64,000 bases of DNA from Ferruginibacter sp. (GCA_014379905.1 JACMKX010000102.1:38129-102128), one strand, 5' to 3'; positions 7,741 through 17,710 are shown, counted from the first letter of the stretch. The notes: a model not told the origin generated them from the sequence alone. Translations and numbers: made by a program.

Positions 7741-9153
7741 ATGAAGAAACAATTTTTAAAGAAGGGCGGATTTGCAATTGCATTCATGCTGATAGCATTG
7801 TTGCAGCAAAGCCAGGCACAAACAATTAATGCACTGTCAGCTAAACAGGCAGCAGATTATGCAGCAAAAAATTCGGTTGCAGTAAAAAATGCACTGATCG
7901 ATATTAAGATTCAGCAGCAAACCAACCGGGAAGTTACAGCGCAGGCATTGCCGCAATTGAACGGTAGTGTGAATGTTACGTATAACCCGAACATTGCAGT
8001 GCAATCGATACCCGATTTTATTTCGCCTGCTACTTACCAGGTGCTGGTTGACCAGGGGGTTAAAGACGCCAACGGGCAAGCCATTACGTTTCCGGCAGGT
8101 GGATTTGGTAACATAGCCGCCCAGTTTGGAGTGCCCTGGACCGCAGGTGCCGGCCTTGAATTATCCCAGGTACTTTTTGACGGCCAGGTGTTTGTTGGTT
8201 TGCAGGCCAGGAAAACGGTGCTGGATTTTTCAAGGAAACAGGCCGAGGTAACGGAGGAGCAAATAAAAACAAATGTATACAAGATATATTATCAATTGGT
8301 GGTAGGCAGGCAACAATTAACCAGCTTTGACGCCAACATTGAGCGCTTTGAAAAATTGCTGAATGATACAAAAGAGATTTACAAACAGGGATTTGCTGAA
8401 AAACTGGACGTTGATAAAGTGCAGGTGCAATTAAACAACCTGCTTACAGAAAAAGTAAAAACCATTAACCAGTTGAGAGTGGGTAATGCAGGCCTGAAGT
8501 TTTTAATGAACATGCCCCAAAAAGATTCGCTGGTATTAACGGATAGTTTAACAGAAAATGAACTCAAAGAAAATATCCTTGACCAGCAGTATAATTACAA
8601 TGACCGAAAGGAGTATCAATTACTTTCATTGGGAGTTAAGTTGAACGAATACAATGTTAAGCGTTACCAGCTTAGCCGTATTCCAACACTGGCAGCATTT
8701 GCATCCTATCAGAAAAACGCACAAAGGAATAAGTTTGATTTCTTTAATGACGGTCCATGGTTTACTGCTTCACTTGTAGGGGTAAAATTAAATGTTCCCA
8801 TTTTTGATGGTTTTGCCAGGAGAGCAAAAATTCAATCCGCCAAATTGGAAGTAGAAAAATCAAAAAACAACCTGGCACAGCAACAGGAAAGTATTGACAA
8901 TGACGTGACTGCTTCCCGGTTGAATATGACAAGTGCGTTGCAAACAATCGATTTTCAAAAACAAAATGTGGAACTGGCAGAAAAAGTGTACAATACCACC
9001 AAATTAAAATATGAGCAGGGGCTTGGAGATAACCAGGAAATATATACTGCACAGGCAGAATTAAAAGTGGCTCAGAATAATTACTACAGCGCACTATACG
9101 ATGCCATAGTAGCAAAAATTGATTATTTAAAAGCAACAGGGAAACTTCAATAA
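7741..9153 (+). CDS. TolC-family outer-membrane efflux channel
   Basis: 470 residues. Signal peptide 1-26 ending SQAQ, then two outer-membrane efflux protein repeats, each a beta hairpin plus long coiled helices (for example LDVDKVQVQLNNLLTEKVKT and GLGDNQEIYTAQAELKVAQN). Forms the trimeric exit duct for the adjacent MFP-RND pump. Starts 19 bases after tetR, so it is co-transcribed. Confidence 0.92.
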   Translation: MKKQFLKKGGFAIAFMLIALLQQSQAQTINALSAKQAADYAAKNSVAVKNALIDIKIQQQTNREVTAQALPQLNGSVNVTYNPNIAVQSIPDFISPATYQVLVDQGVKDANGQAITFPAGGFGNIAAQFGVPWTAGAGLELSQVLFDGQVFVGLQARKTVLDFSRKQAEVTEEQIKTNVYKIYYQLVVGRQQLTSFDANIERFEKLLNDTKEIYKQGFAEKLDVDKVQVQLNNLLTEKVKTINQLRVGNAGLKFLMNMPQKDSLVLTDSLTENELKENILDQQYNYNDRKEYQLLSLGVKLNEYNVKRYQLSRIPTLAAFASYQKNAQRNKFDFFNDGPWFTASLVGVKLNVPIFDGFARRAKIQSAKLEVEKSKNNLAQQQESIDNDVTASRLNMTSALQTIDFQKQNVELAEKVYNTTKLKYEQGLGDNQEIYTAQAELKVAQNNYYSALYDAIVAKIDYLKATGKLQ

Positions 9154-9195
9154 CCAACCGGTAAAAAACAACTAACCACTAAATAATTTCAACAG

Positions 9196-10395
9196 ATGAA
9201 ACAATATATATTACCATTATTGACCGCTTCACTTTTTTTATACTCTTGCAGCGATAGTAAAAAAGATAGCAATGCAGCCATCAATGACAAAAAGCTGCAG
9301 ATAGAAAAGCTAAAAAAAGATAATGAGAAAAATAGTGCCGAAGTAGCAAAGCTGCAGGCAGAACTATTAAAACTCGATCCTAACAGCAATCCTTCAAAGG
9401 TAAAACTGGTAGCAACGGCACCGGTAACCAGGCAGGATTTTAACCACTACATAGACCTGCAGGGTACAGTGGATGCTGAAAATATTTCTTATATCTCGCC
9501 GAGAGGAATGGGCGGCCAGGTAAAAGCCGTTTATGTAAAACAAGGCGACCGGGTTAAGAAAGGCCAGTTGTTATTGAAACTGGATGATGTTATCCAACGC
9601 CAGCAGGTAACTTCTGTAAGACAACAGGCGGAAGGAATTAAAACGCAATTAGCGCTTGCTAAAAGCCTGGCTCAGCGTCAGCAGAATTTATGGAACCAGG
9701 GGATAGGTACAGAAGTTCAATTGCTAACTGCCAAAACAAATGTAACCTCGCTGGAAAATCAATTACAACAGGTTAACGAGCAGGTTAAATTAACACAGGA
9801 GCAATTAAACACAGCCAATGTTTACAGCGATGTAAGCGGTGTGGCTGATGTGGTAAATATTCGTGTGGGAGAATCATTCTCCGGGATGACCGTTGCCGGA
9901 CCACAAATAAAAATAGTAAATACCAGCCAGCTAAAAGTAGTAGGAAGTATTCCTGAAAACTACCTGGGAAGTGTTCAAAAAGGAACACCTGTGGTAGTAA
10001 ACCTCCCGGACGGCAGTAAAACATTTAATTCAACAGTAAGTTTTGTAGGGGCATCCATTGACCTGGTGAACAGGGGTTTTGTGGTAGAAGCAAAATTGCC
10101 TGCCGACCCGGCTATCAAACCAAACCAGATAGCCAACCTAAGGATAAGAGATTATAGTTCGCCTGCTACCATCGCCATCCCCCTCAACACTTTGCAAAAT
10201 GATGAAAAAGGAAAATTTGTAATGATAGCAGTTACAGAAAACGGGAAATTGATAGCACGTAAGAGACCCGTAGTAATTGGTATGCTGAATGATGACCTGC
10301 TGGAAATTAAATCAGGAATAAAGGAAGGCGATGTGCTGGTAACAGAAGGATTCGCCAGCATTTATGAAGGGCAGCAATTAACCGTCGCGAAGTAA
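9196..10395 (+). CDS. RND efflux periplasmic adaptor (membrane fusion protein), lipoprotein
   Basis: 399 residues. Lipobox LYSC with Cys18 predicts lipid anchoring. Residues about 25-60 are a Lys/Glu-rich coiled coil not found in the classical AcrA N-terminus. The lipoyl-like half (GQVKAVYVKQGDRVKKGQ) lies near residue 105, the alpha hairpin about 135-205, then the beta-barrel and membrane-proximal domains (VVIGMLNDDLLEIKSGIKEG). Bridges the RND pump to TolC. Second structural gene of the operon. Confidence 0.92.
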   Translation: MKQYILPLLTASLFLYSCSDSKKDSNAAINDKKLQIEKLKKDNEKNSAEVAKLQAELLKLDPNSNPSKVKLVATAPVTRQDFNHYIDLQGTVDAENISYISPRGMGGQVKAVYVKQGDRVKKGQLLLKLDDVIQRQQVTSVRQQAEGIKTQLALAKSLAQRQQNLWNQGIGTEVQLLTAKTNVTSLENQLQQVNEQVKLTQEQLNTANVYSDVSGVADVVNIRVGESFSGMTVAGPQIKIVNTSQLKVVGSIPENYLGSVQKGTPVVVNLPDGSKTFNSTVSFVGASIDLVNRGFVVEAKLPADPAIKPNQIANLRIRDYSSPATIAIPLNTLQNDEKGKFVMIAVTENGKLIARKRPVVIGMLNDDLLEIKSGIKEGDVLVTEGFASIYEGQQLTVAK

Positions 10396-10471
10396 TGAGT
10401 TGTATGGAAAGTTCATACAGTATTCATAATTCATAAATCACCCGGTAACCACCGGGGTAATAATATAAAGA

Positions 10472-13400
10472 ATGAGCGCACTAGAAAATATAAAAGAAAA
10501 AATTAAGGAATTTAAGCCTACTTCCTGGAGTATTGCAAATAAAACAACCATCTATCTCATTATGTTGATCGTAACATTATGGGGTGGGTCAAAGTTTTTT
10601 ACCTTACCCAAGGAGCAGTTCCCGGATATTGTAATACCCAACATCTATGTTCAAACAATTTACTTTGGTAACTCGCCAAAAGATATTGAGAACCTGGTAA
10701 CACGACCTATCGAAAAACAGATCAAAGGTATTACAGGAGCAAAAATTAAAAAATTCACCAGTACATCACAGCAGGATTTTTCTGCTATTATTGTTGAGTT
10801 TGATACAGATGTAAAAACCGAAGTAGCCCTGCAGAAAGTAAAAGATGCGATTGATAAAGCTAAGCAGGATCTGCCCACCGACCTTACGGAGGAGCCTACA
10901 GCACTGGAGGTAAACCTGAGCGACCAGCCGATTATGTATGTGAACCTGAGCGGCGAATATGACATGATGCGGTTGAAAAAATTTGCAGATGATCTCCAGG
11001 ATAAACTGGAAGAATTACCGCAGATCAACAGGATAGATATTGTGGGTGCGCCGGAAAGAGAATTCCAGATCAACGTTGACAATAACCGTATGCAGGCAGC
11101 CGGCGTTACATTTGATGATATCAACAATGCCGTGGCCAGGGAAAATATGGATATTTCCGGCGGTTTGCTGGACGTGGGCAGCATGAAAAGGAACCTGCAG
11201 CTGAAAGGGCAATTTAAAACTGCCTATGATATCGAAAAAGTAATTGTAAGAAATACTGCCGGCGCTCCTATTTATTTAAAAGACATAGCGGTTGTAAAAG
11301 ATACCGCAAAAGATGTAGAAAGCTTTGCTCGGCTTGATGGAAAAAATGTAGTAACACTCAACATCATAAAAAGAAGCGGCGAAAACCTTATTGAAACCAG
11401 TGAAGCTATTCAAAAAGCAGTAGCAGATGCAAAAGGTATTTTATACCCCGATGATTTAAAAGCAGTAATAACCGGTGATACCAGTGTACAAACAAGAGCC
11501 TCTTTCAATGAATTGGTGAACTCAATAGTAATTGGATTCGTGCTCGTACTGTTTGTACTCATGTTTTTTATGGGGGTAACCAACGCTTTCTTTGTTGCGC
11601 TGAGTGTGCCGCTGAGTATGTTTGTGGCCTTCGTGTTTTTACCGGGAGCCGATCTTATTGTTGGTACGCATGTTACCCTCAACTTCATTGTGCTCTTTGG
11701 GTTATTATTTGGATTGGGAATTATTGTGGATGATGCTATTGTGGTAATAGAAAATGTACACCGGATTTTCGTGGAAGGAAAAGGAAACGTATCCATTGAG
11801 CGGGCAACAAAAATGGCAGCAGGAGAGGTATTCGTACCCGTTTTAGCCGGTACGGTAACCACGCTGGCACCTTTCTTCCCGCTGCTTTTCTGGCCGGGCA
11901 TCATTGGCAGTTTTATGATATACCTCCCTACCATGCTCATATTTACCCTGGCAGCATCGCTGGTGGTAGCATTCATCATGAACCCGATTTTCGCGGTTGA
12001 TTTTATGAACCATCCCGAAGGGAAAAAGGAACCAAAATCAGCCATATTTAAAAAACCGTATTTCTGGATAGTTATTGCATTGGGCATCGTACTGGATATT
12101 GCAGGCTTTCCGTTCTTAGGAAATTTACTCATCTTTTTTATGCTGCTTGTTTTATTAAACAGGTTTGTACTGGAAGGTGCAGTGCACAGTTTTCAAAACA
12201 AGGTATTGCCCTGGATCATGGGACATTATGAAAACCTGTTGCGCTGGGCATTAAAAGGCTGGAGACCCGTGCATTTATTATTGGGCACCGTAGGGTTACT
12301 GATTCTTTCGGTGGTGATATTTATTGTTTCGGTTCAAACAGGCAGGGTAGGCGTTGCCTTCTTTCCTAAAGGAGATCCCAATCAAATATATGTTTACCTC
12401 AAACTTCCTGTAGGTACCGATGTTAAATACACGGATTCAATTACCCAAACATTAGAAACAAAAGTTAATAAGGTATTGGGCATTGATCATACAAAAGGAA
12501 CTACTAATCCTGTTGTGGAAAGTGTGATCAGCAATGTGGCCATTGGCGCAAGTGATCCTGCGGCGGGTGATAGAAGTACAAGAAGCGAACTCGGACGAAT
12601 ACAGGTTTCTTTTGTGGAGTTTGAAAAAAGACATGGCAAAAGTACCCGTCCTTACCTCGATGAGATACGTGCTGCAATAGCAGGTGTACCCGGGGCAGAA
12701 ATTAGTGTTGACCAGGAAAGTGGTGGTCCGCCAACTGATCCGCCGGTTAATATTGAAGTAGCCAGCGAAGATTTTGATAACCTGGTGAAAACAGCCGTAA
12801 ATCTTAAGAACTATTTAGACTCCATCCAGGTGCCCGGTGTGGAAGAATTGAAAATGGATGTCGATCTCAATAATCCTGAAATAACGCTTACAGTTGACAG
12901 GGAGCGGGCACTTATACAAGGGGTATCTTCTGCACAGGTAGGTATGGCCATTCGTACAGCTTTGTTTGGAACAGAAGTTTCCAAAATTAAAGAAGGGAAA
13001 GAAGAATACAAGATCCAGTTGCGGAACAATGAAGTCCAAAGAAAATCTTTGTCAGAAATTCTCAATATGCGTATTGCCTTCCGGGATATGTCGGATGGTT
13101 TAAATAAAAGTGTACCTATCAGCGCATTGGTGAGTGTAGAACCTACCAGTACGTTTGGTAGCATCAAAAGAAAAAATCAAAAACGCCTGATCTCTATCCG
13201 TTCGAATGTATTAACTACGCAAGGCTATAATGCTACGGCGGTAAACCAGGTAATCACCGGTCACATCAATACATTCAAAGGTAAAGGCGAAGGTGTAAGT
13301 ATTACTCAAACAGGTGAAGGTGAACAACAGGCAGAAACAGGCGCATTCCTTTTAAGCGCTTTGATAATAGCCCTGGGCCTCATTCTTGTAACACTGGTGA

Positions 13401-14062
13401 TCCAGTTTAACTCTGTGAGTAAATCTATTATCATTCTTACAGAGATTGTGTTCAGTGTCATTGGTGTGTTACTCGGATTTTCCATATTTGGAATGGAAGC
13501 GTCCGTTCTAATGACAGGTTTAGGTATTGTAGGTCTTGCGGGTATAGTAGTAAAGAATGGCATTTTAGTAATTGAGTTTGCAGAAGAATTACGACACCGG
13601 GGTATGAAAACCAGGGAAGCGGTAATACAGGCAGGTAAAACCAGGATCATCCCGGTATTGCTTACTGCCCTGGCTGCTATCCTTGCCTTTATTCCTATTG
13701 CAGTTGGCTTTAATATCAACTTTATTACTTTGTTCTCCGAATTAAATCCAAGAATATTTTTTGGCGGAGACAGTGTTGCCTTTTGGAAACCGTTGAGCTG
13801 GACCATCATTTTTGGGTTGGCATTCGCTTTCTTTATGACATTGATCATAGTACCGGCGATGTATTTGATAGCAGAAAGATTGCGCCGCCCGATGCGCAGG
13901 ATGTATGGTGGAAAATGGATAAGTTTCCTGGGTATACCACCATTGATCTTACTGTTTATTCCTTTAATGATCATCACTGCTTTCAAACATAGAGCAGAAG
14001 CAGCCAGGAGAAAAAGAAAAATGAAAGAAGCTCCTATAGAACATACAGGTAGCTGGTTTTAA
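10472..14062 (+). CDS. RND-family efflux permease (AcrB/HAE1-like)
   Basis: 1196 residues, about 150 longer than typical AcrB. Proton-driven export from the periplasm. The proton-relay aspartates lie in GLGIIVDDAIVVIENV (about residue 413-428), and the second-half motif is GIVVKNGILVIEFAEEL (about 1019-1035). Extra hydrophobic segments are visible in the linker between the two halves (about 528-565) and at the C-terminus (about 1149-1172), which accounts for the length. Substrate class (drugs or other) cannot be told. Last gene of the operon, followed by a strong terminator. Confidence 0.93.
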   Translation: MSALENIKEKIKEFKPTSWSIANKTTIYLIMLIVTLWGGSKFFTLPKEQFPDIVIPNIYVQTIYFGNSPKDIENLVTRPIEKQIKGITGAKIKKFTSTSQQDFSAIIVEFDTDVKTEVALQKVKDAIDKAKQDLPTDLTEEPTALEVNLSDQPIMYVNLSGEYDMMRLKKFADDLQDKLEELPQINRIDIVGAPEREFQINVDNNRMQAAGVTFDDINNAVARENMDISGGLLDVGSMKRNLQLKGQFKTAYDIEKVIVRNTAGAPIYLKDIAVVKDTAKDVESFARLDGKNVVTLNIIKRSGENLIETSEAIQKAVADAKGILYPDDLKAVITGDTSVQTRASFNELVNSIVIGFVLVLFVLMFFMGVTNAFFVALSVPLSMFVAFVFLPGADLIVGTHVTLNFIVLFGLLFGLGIIVDDAIVVIENVHRIFVEGKGNVSIERATKMAAGEVFVPVLAGTVTTLAPFFPLLFWPGIIGSFMIYLPTMLIFTLAASLVVAFIMNPIFAVDFMNHPEGKKEPKSAIFKKPYFWIVIALGIVLDIAGFPFLGNLLIFFMLLVLLNRFVLEGAVHSFQNKVLPWIMGHYENLLRWALKGWRPVHLLLGTVGLLILSVVIFIVSVQTGRVGVAFFPKGDPNQIYVYLKLPVGTDVKYTDSITQTLETKVNKVLGIDHTKGTTNPVVESVISNVAIGASDPAAGDRSTRSELGRIQVSFVEFEKRHGKSTRPYLDEIRAAIAGVPGAEISVDQESGGPPTDPPVNIEVASEDFDNLVKTAVNLKNYLDSIQVPGVEELKMDVDLNNPEITLTVDRERALIQGVSSAQVGMAIRTALFGTEVSKIKEGKEEYKIQLRNNEVQRKSLSEILNMRIAFRDMSDGLNKSVPISALVSVEPTSTFGSIKRKNQKRLISIRSNVLTTQGYNATAVNQVITGHINTFKGKGEGVSITQTGEGEQQAETGAFLLSALIIALGLILVTLVIQFNSVSKSIIILTEIVFSVIGVLLGFSIFGMEASVLMTGLGIVGLAGIVVKNGILVIEFAEELRHRGMKTREAVIQAGKTRIIPVLLTALAAILAFIPIAVGFNINFITLFSELNPRIFFGGDSVAFWKPLSWTIIFGLAFAFFMTLIIVPAMYLIAERLRRPMRRMYGGKWISFLGIPPLILLFIPLMIITAFKHRAEAARRKRKMKEAPIEHTGSWF

Positions 14063-14111
14063 AATAAAAATCTAAATTTTAGATACAGTTGTTTTTTATT
14101 TTGATTGTTAG

Positions 14112-14140
14112 GCCGCTCATTGCAAAATGAGCGGCTTTTT
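14112..14140 (+). terminator. Intrinsic terminator of the efflux operon
   Basis: GCCGCTCAT, loop, ATGAGCGGC, then TTTTT. Nine perfect stem pairs 50 bases after the RND stop. Confidence 0.85.
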
Positions 14141-14157
14141 ATTCTGGAAATACTCAT

Positions 14158-14280
14158 TTAAAGCGGCTTTTCCCGGTTCTGAAAGCAAGGTAACGAATCA
14201 AACATTCCACACTTATGGGAAGAATTTTTGCATCCTTCCTTGCCGTTAGGAGTAGAATCTGTAGAAGGAACCATAATCAT
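14158..14280 (-). CDS. Possible 40-residue cysteine-containing peptide
   Basis: ATG 14280 to stop 14158, product MIMVPSTDSTPNGKEGCKNS followed by SHKCGMFDSLPCFQNREKPL. Three cysteines, no signal peptide. Lies between the efflux terminator and the next gene, which is on the opposite strand. Nothing recognised; listed because it fills otherwise empty sequence and has a non-random, polar composition. It may be chance. Confidence 0.25.
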   Translation of the reverse strand: MIMVPSTDSTPNGKEGCKNSSHKCGMFDSLPCFQNREKPL

Positions 14281-14359
14281 TTTAAAAGGATCCGTTATCC
14301 TGATAAGATAATATCGGCGACATATTGAACTTTTGCGGGCTAAAATTCGTTTATCAGGA

Positions 14360-14950
14360 ATGAAATACTTTTTCCTGCTGCTCACCATAGCTTGCTTTAT
14401 TCAGCAAGGTCTTGCACAGCAAACAACAATCAATTCCTTTAATCAACAAAGGCAGCGGACAGATAAAACCGGGCTTAAAATATTGGCCGGATACAGTGCG
14501 GCAAATATTATTTACGGGAGTATTGCTGCTTCACAAACTTCCGGCAGTAATAAATATTTTCACCAGATGAATATGATCTGGAACGGCGTCACCTTAAGTA
14601 TATTATCCGTTGGTTATCTAACTTCCGGAAAAGAAGGAACGCTCTCTTTGGCAGAAACCATTAAAAAACAACACGGCGTTGAAAAGCTTTTCCTATTCAA
14701 TACGGGTTTGGACCTGGCTTATGTTGCAGGAGGTGCCTACCTGTATGAAAAAAGCAAAACCAGCAATAAAAACCCGGAGCGGTTAAAAGGATATGGACAG
14801 TCTGTAATGCTACAGGGCAGCGTTCTCCTGGTATTCGATGCCGTGATGTTTATCCTTCATAATAAACAGGGAAAAAAGCTGCATGCACTCCTGGAAAAAT
14901 TACAACCCGCAGCCACCGAAAATGGAATCGGGATTAGCTACAGGCTCTGA
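14360..14950 (+). CDS. Exported or membrane protein with several hydrophobic segments (DUF6992-like)
   Basis: 196 residues from ATG 14360 (MKYFFLLLTIACFIQQGLAQ, a signal peptide). The mature chain has about four hydrophobic helices (around KILAGYSAANIIYGSIAAS, GVTLSILSVGYLTSG, LDLAYVAGGAYLYE, LQGSVLLVFDAVMFILH) separated by charged loops. The pattern matches a small family common in Bacteroidota that I recall as DUF6992; function unknown. Monocistronic. Confidence 0.6.
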   Translation: MKYFFLLLTIACFIQQGLAQQTTINSFNQQRQRTDKTGLKILAGYSAANIIYGSIAASQTSGSNKYFHQMNMIWNGVTLSILSVGYLTSGKEGTLSLAETIKKQHGVEKLFLFNTGLDLAYVAGGAYLYEKSKTSNKNPERLKGYGQSVMLQGSVLLVFDAVMFILHNKQGKKLHALLEKLQPAATENGIGISYRL

Positions 14951-15030
14951 TTTTTTACCATTCTTAAATTATTTTATATAAGGTATTGTAAAATGATGTT
15001 CATTTGTCCTACCAATTTAAAGTATAAACA

Positions 15031-15828
15031 ATGAGAACAAATCACGACATCGATTTTAAAATTTACGGCGAAGAATTGCAGTTTGTAGAAATTGAACTGG
15101 ATCCCAATGAAACTGCTGTGGCAGAGAGTGGGGCCTTTATGATGATGGACAATGGCATAGAAATGCAAACTATTTTTGGAGATGGCAGCCAGCGCCAGGC
15201 CAGCGGGGGTTTAATGGGAAAATTATTAAGTGCCGGTAAAAGGCTGCTCACCGGGGAAAGTTTATTCATGACGGCTTTTACCAATGTGGGCCAGGGCAAA
15301 AAAAGGGTAAGTTTTGCTTCGCCCTATACTGGAAAGATAATTGTACTGGATCTTCAACAACTGGGCGGAAAAGTTATTGCACAAAAAGATGCTTTTCTAT
15401 GTGCTGCAAAAGGAGTGAGTATTGGTATTGAATTTCAAAGAAAGTTAGGTACAGGTATTTTTGGTGGAGAAGGATTTATTATGCAAAAAATTGAAGGCGA
15501 TGGTTATGCTTTTGCACATGCAGGGGGCTATGTGGTAGAAAGAGACTTACAGCCTGGCGAAATATTAAAAGTAGATACCGGTTGCGTGGTAGCTTATACC
15601 GCCGGTGTTGATTTTGATATTGAATTTGTAAAAGGCATTAAAAATTTTATGTTTGGCGGCGAAGGATTGTTCTTTGCAAAATTGCAGGGCCCCGGCAAGG
15701 TATGGTTGCAATCCCTGCCAATCAGCAGGCTGGCCGGACGTATCATGCAGTACGGCAGTGTAGGTGGCAGAAAAGAAGAAGGGAGTTTGCTGGGCGGCTT
15801 AGGTAATTTGCTGGATGGTAGAGAATAA
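15031..15828 (+). CDS. AIM24 / TIGR00266 family protein
   Basis: 265 residues, no signal peptide. Tandem beta-helical repeats with family motifs FVEIELDPNETAVAESGAF near the start, GIEFQRKLGTGIFGGEGFIM in the middle and GLFFAKLQGPGKVWLQSLP near the end, rich in glycine. Bacterial members are cytoplasmic and of unknown role; the mitochondrial relative AIM24 affects membrane organisation. Single-gene unit ended by a strong terminator. Confidence 0.88.
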   Translation: MRTNHDIDFKIYGEELQFVEIELDPNETAVAESGAFMMMDNGIEMQTIFGDGSQRQASGGLMGKLLSAGKRLLTGESLFMTAFTNVGQGKKRVSFASPYTGKIIVLDLQQLGGKVIAQKDAFLCAAKGVSIGIEFQRKLGTGIFGGEGFIMQKIEGDGYAFAHAGGYVVERDLQPGEILKVDTGCVVAYTAGVDFDIEFVKGIKNFMFGGEGLFFAKLQGPGKVWLQSLPISRLAGRIMQYGSVGGRKEEGSLLGGLGNLLDGRE

Positions 15829-15870
15829 ATCAGCCGATGTAATAAATGGTTTTCATATAATTATGGAGAA

Positions 15871-15898
15871 ATGCCCGGTACAATCACCGGGCATTTTT
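15871..15898. terminator. Bidirectional terminator between AIM24 and Bax-inhibitor genes
   Basis: ATGCCCGGT, loop ACAATC, ACCGGGCAT, then TTTTT; A-rich on the other side. Serves both convergent genes. Confidence 0.8.
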
Positions 15899-15917
15899 AA
15901 TATATAAGCAAGTTCAT

Positions 15918-16595
15918 TTAATCCCTGCTACTGATTTTTCCTAATAATCTTAAAATTTCCAGGTACAGCCATACCATGGTAACCATCAACCCGAAAGCTC
16001 CGTACCATTCCATGTACTTGGGAGCACCCATTTCAACACCATTTTCAATCATATCAAAATCTAAAATAAGATTGAGTGCGGCAATAACCACCACAAATAA
16101 AGAAAAGCCAATTCCAAGCAGGCTGCCCTGGTGAAGGAAAGGCATATTATCGAAACCAAATGCACGCAATACGAAAACGATCAAATAAAAAATTCCAATA
16201 CCAACTGTAGCTGTAATTATTACTGATTTAAATTTTTCAGTTGCTTTAATAATTCGGAAACTATACAGCAGGTACATGGCAGCGGCTACACCAAAAGTTA
16301 ACCCAACTGCGTTGATAATGATATTAGGCGCAACTTCCGAAAATGCAGCGCTATACATGGCCGATATAGCGCCAATGAACAAACCTTGCAACAAGGCATA
16401 CAAAGGTGCCAGGTATTGTGATAGCGCAGGTTTAAAGGTGAGCACCAATGCTATTACCAAACCACCGATAGCTCCTGTCCACACCAACGGCATAATATCT
16501 CCTCCCCGTGCAAATTCTCTCCACGAATAAAAGGAAGTGCCCAGGACCATAATAAATAAGAAACCAAATTTTTGCAAGGTTCCCCTGAGGGTCAT
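15918..16595 (-). CDS. Bax inhibitor-1/YccA family membrane protein with in-frame stop upstream
   Basis: 225 residues from ATG 16595, with seven hydrophobic segments and a C-terminal charged motif typical of the YccA/TMBIM family. The family's Bacteroidota members normally begin with a conserved x-F-x-S-x-N-P-x-L stretch. That stretch is present here in the same reading frame upstream (ATG 16685: MSIFKSGNPTLGENKFRSTI, then LD) but is cut by a TAA at 16617-16619. After the stop the frame continues VVIHENAMTLRG into the annotated start. So the native protein was probably 255 residues; now it is either restarted at 16595, inactive, or the stop is a sequence error. Confidence 0.75.
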   Translation of the reverse strand: MTLRGTLQKFGFLFIMVLGTSFYSWREFARGGDIMPLVWTGAIGGLVIALVLTFKPALSQYLAPLYALLQGLFIGAISAMYSAAFSEVAPNIIINAVGLTFGVAAAMYLLYSFRIIKATEKFKSVIITATVGIGIFYLIVFVLRAFGFDNMPFLHQGSLLGIGFSLFVVVIAALNLILDFDMIENGVEMGAPKYMEWYGAFGLMVTMVWLYLEILRLLGKISSRD

Positions 16596-16718
16596 TGCAT
16601 TTTCATGAATAACAACTTAGTCCAGTATGGTGCTGCGAAATTTATTTTCCCCTAAAGTGGGATTGCCGGATTTAAATATTGACATGGCTGAGGTTTTGTT
16701 ATTTATAAAAATACGGAA

Positions 16719-17630
16719 TTATTTCTTTAGCAGGCTGCTGTCGCCAAGAGGCATCTTTTCTATTCCGGGATAGCTGTTGATAAAAGCGAAATCATATTCA
16801 TCTTTTCCCTTCAGTTTGCTCACCAGATTACGGAGCGAAGAAGAATCTTTGGCGTTGCTGTACACCTGGTCGTGCGCCAGCAATACCAGGTGATCCGTGG
16901 TTTTGGTGCGGTTGTGCACAAACATGCTGTCTATTTGAGTTGCCAGTAGCTCCGGACTTTGAATGGCCTGTAATTTATCATTGAAATGCCATTCCAGGTC
17001 CCAGCCCATAACGATGTAGCCGTTTTTTTGCAGGGCATCCGCAGCGTCTTTACTCAAATGATTATCAGTTTGCTTAATATCATTCAGCCTCCAGATATTC
17101 CGGCCCGGTGTTCTTACAATATTGGAGGAGAGAGTCAGGCTGTCTGCACATCGTTTAAAATCATTTACTACTCCACCTGGTACAGAATAAAATTTAGCGA
17201 ATTTATTATGTGCATGTGTAAAGCTATGGTTGGCCAGTTCTACATAGGCTGAATTACGAACGCTGTCATAAACATCCGCCTGTAACTTACTGCCATATAC
17301 ATGTTCCCCAATCACAAACAATGTGGCAGGAATTTTTTCATCATTGATGATATCCAGCACATTTTTGGTGCCCTTGTTAGGGCCATCATCAAAGGTGATA
17401 TAAATGGTTTTCTTTTTCTTTTTTTTACGGAGGCTTGTTTCTTTGTCTTCCCGGGGCAATGATGCCATAATAACGGTGCTGCTGTCTTTTTTTACCGCCA
17501 TTTTCATCCGGGCATTTTGCGCATTGCGATGTTCTTTGTAAAAATAAAAGGCGGAAAAAGCGAGGGTAGTAAAGAAGGCGATTTTGGTAATGTGGGAGCG
17601 TTTTAAGTAAGCTCCGGAGTCGGGGTCCAT
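16719..17630 (-). CDS. Membrane-anchored polysaccharide deacetylase (NodB domain)
   Basis: 303 residues. One N-terminal transmembrane helix (about 14-30), a basic linker (KKKKKK near 69-74), then a NodB homology domain with the metal/catalytic motif TFDDGPN (D81, D82) and HSFTH (H135, H139). The segment IVRTPGRNIWRL replaces the usual RxPxG motif. Expected to remove acetyl groups from a periplasmic or surface polysaccharide. Start is tentative; a downstream ATG at residue 42 would lose the anchor. Confidence 0.85.
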   Translation of the reverse strand: MDPDSGAYLKRSHITKIAFFTTLAFSAFYFYKEHRNAQNARMKMAVKKDSSTVIMASLPREDKETSLRKKKKKKTIYITFDDGPNKGTKNVLDIINDEKIPATLFVIGEHVYGSKLQADVYDSVRNSAYVELANHSFTHAHNKFAKFYSVPGGVVNDFKRCADSLTLSSNIVRTPGRNIWRLNDIKQTDNHLSKDAADALQKNGYIVMGWDLEWHFNDKLQAIQSPELLATQIDSMFVHNRTKTTDHLVLLAHDQVYSNAKDSSSLRNLVSKLKGKDEYDFAFINSYPGIEKMPLGDSSLLKK

Positions 17631-17710
17631 AAAGTTGTTTGATTTAGAATATGAAGATAATGGAGGGAAGGGGTATGTTGCGATGGAGGGGTTGTTAATT
17701 ATTTATAAAA

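Noticed and set aside
10660..11184. 174-codon open frame on the minus strand inside the RND gene
   Set aside because: Fully antisense to the efflux permease, Ser-rich and without start or domain features; typical shadow of a coding region. The same applies to 11410-12132, 12811-13167 and 13306-13986.
16719..16830. Short hairpin-like words near the deacetylase end
   Set aside because: Stems shorter than six pairs and no T-tract, so not called a terminator.
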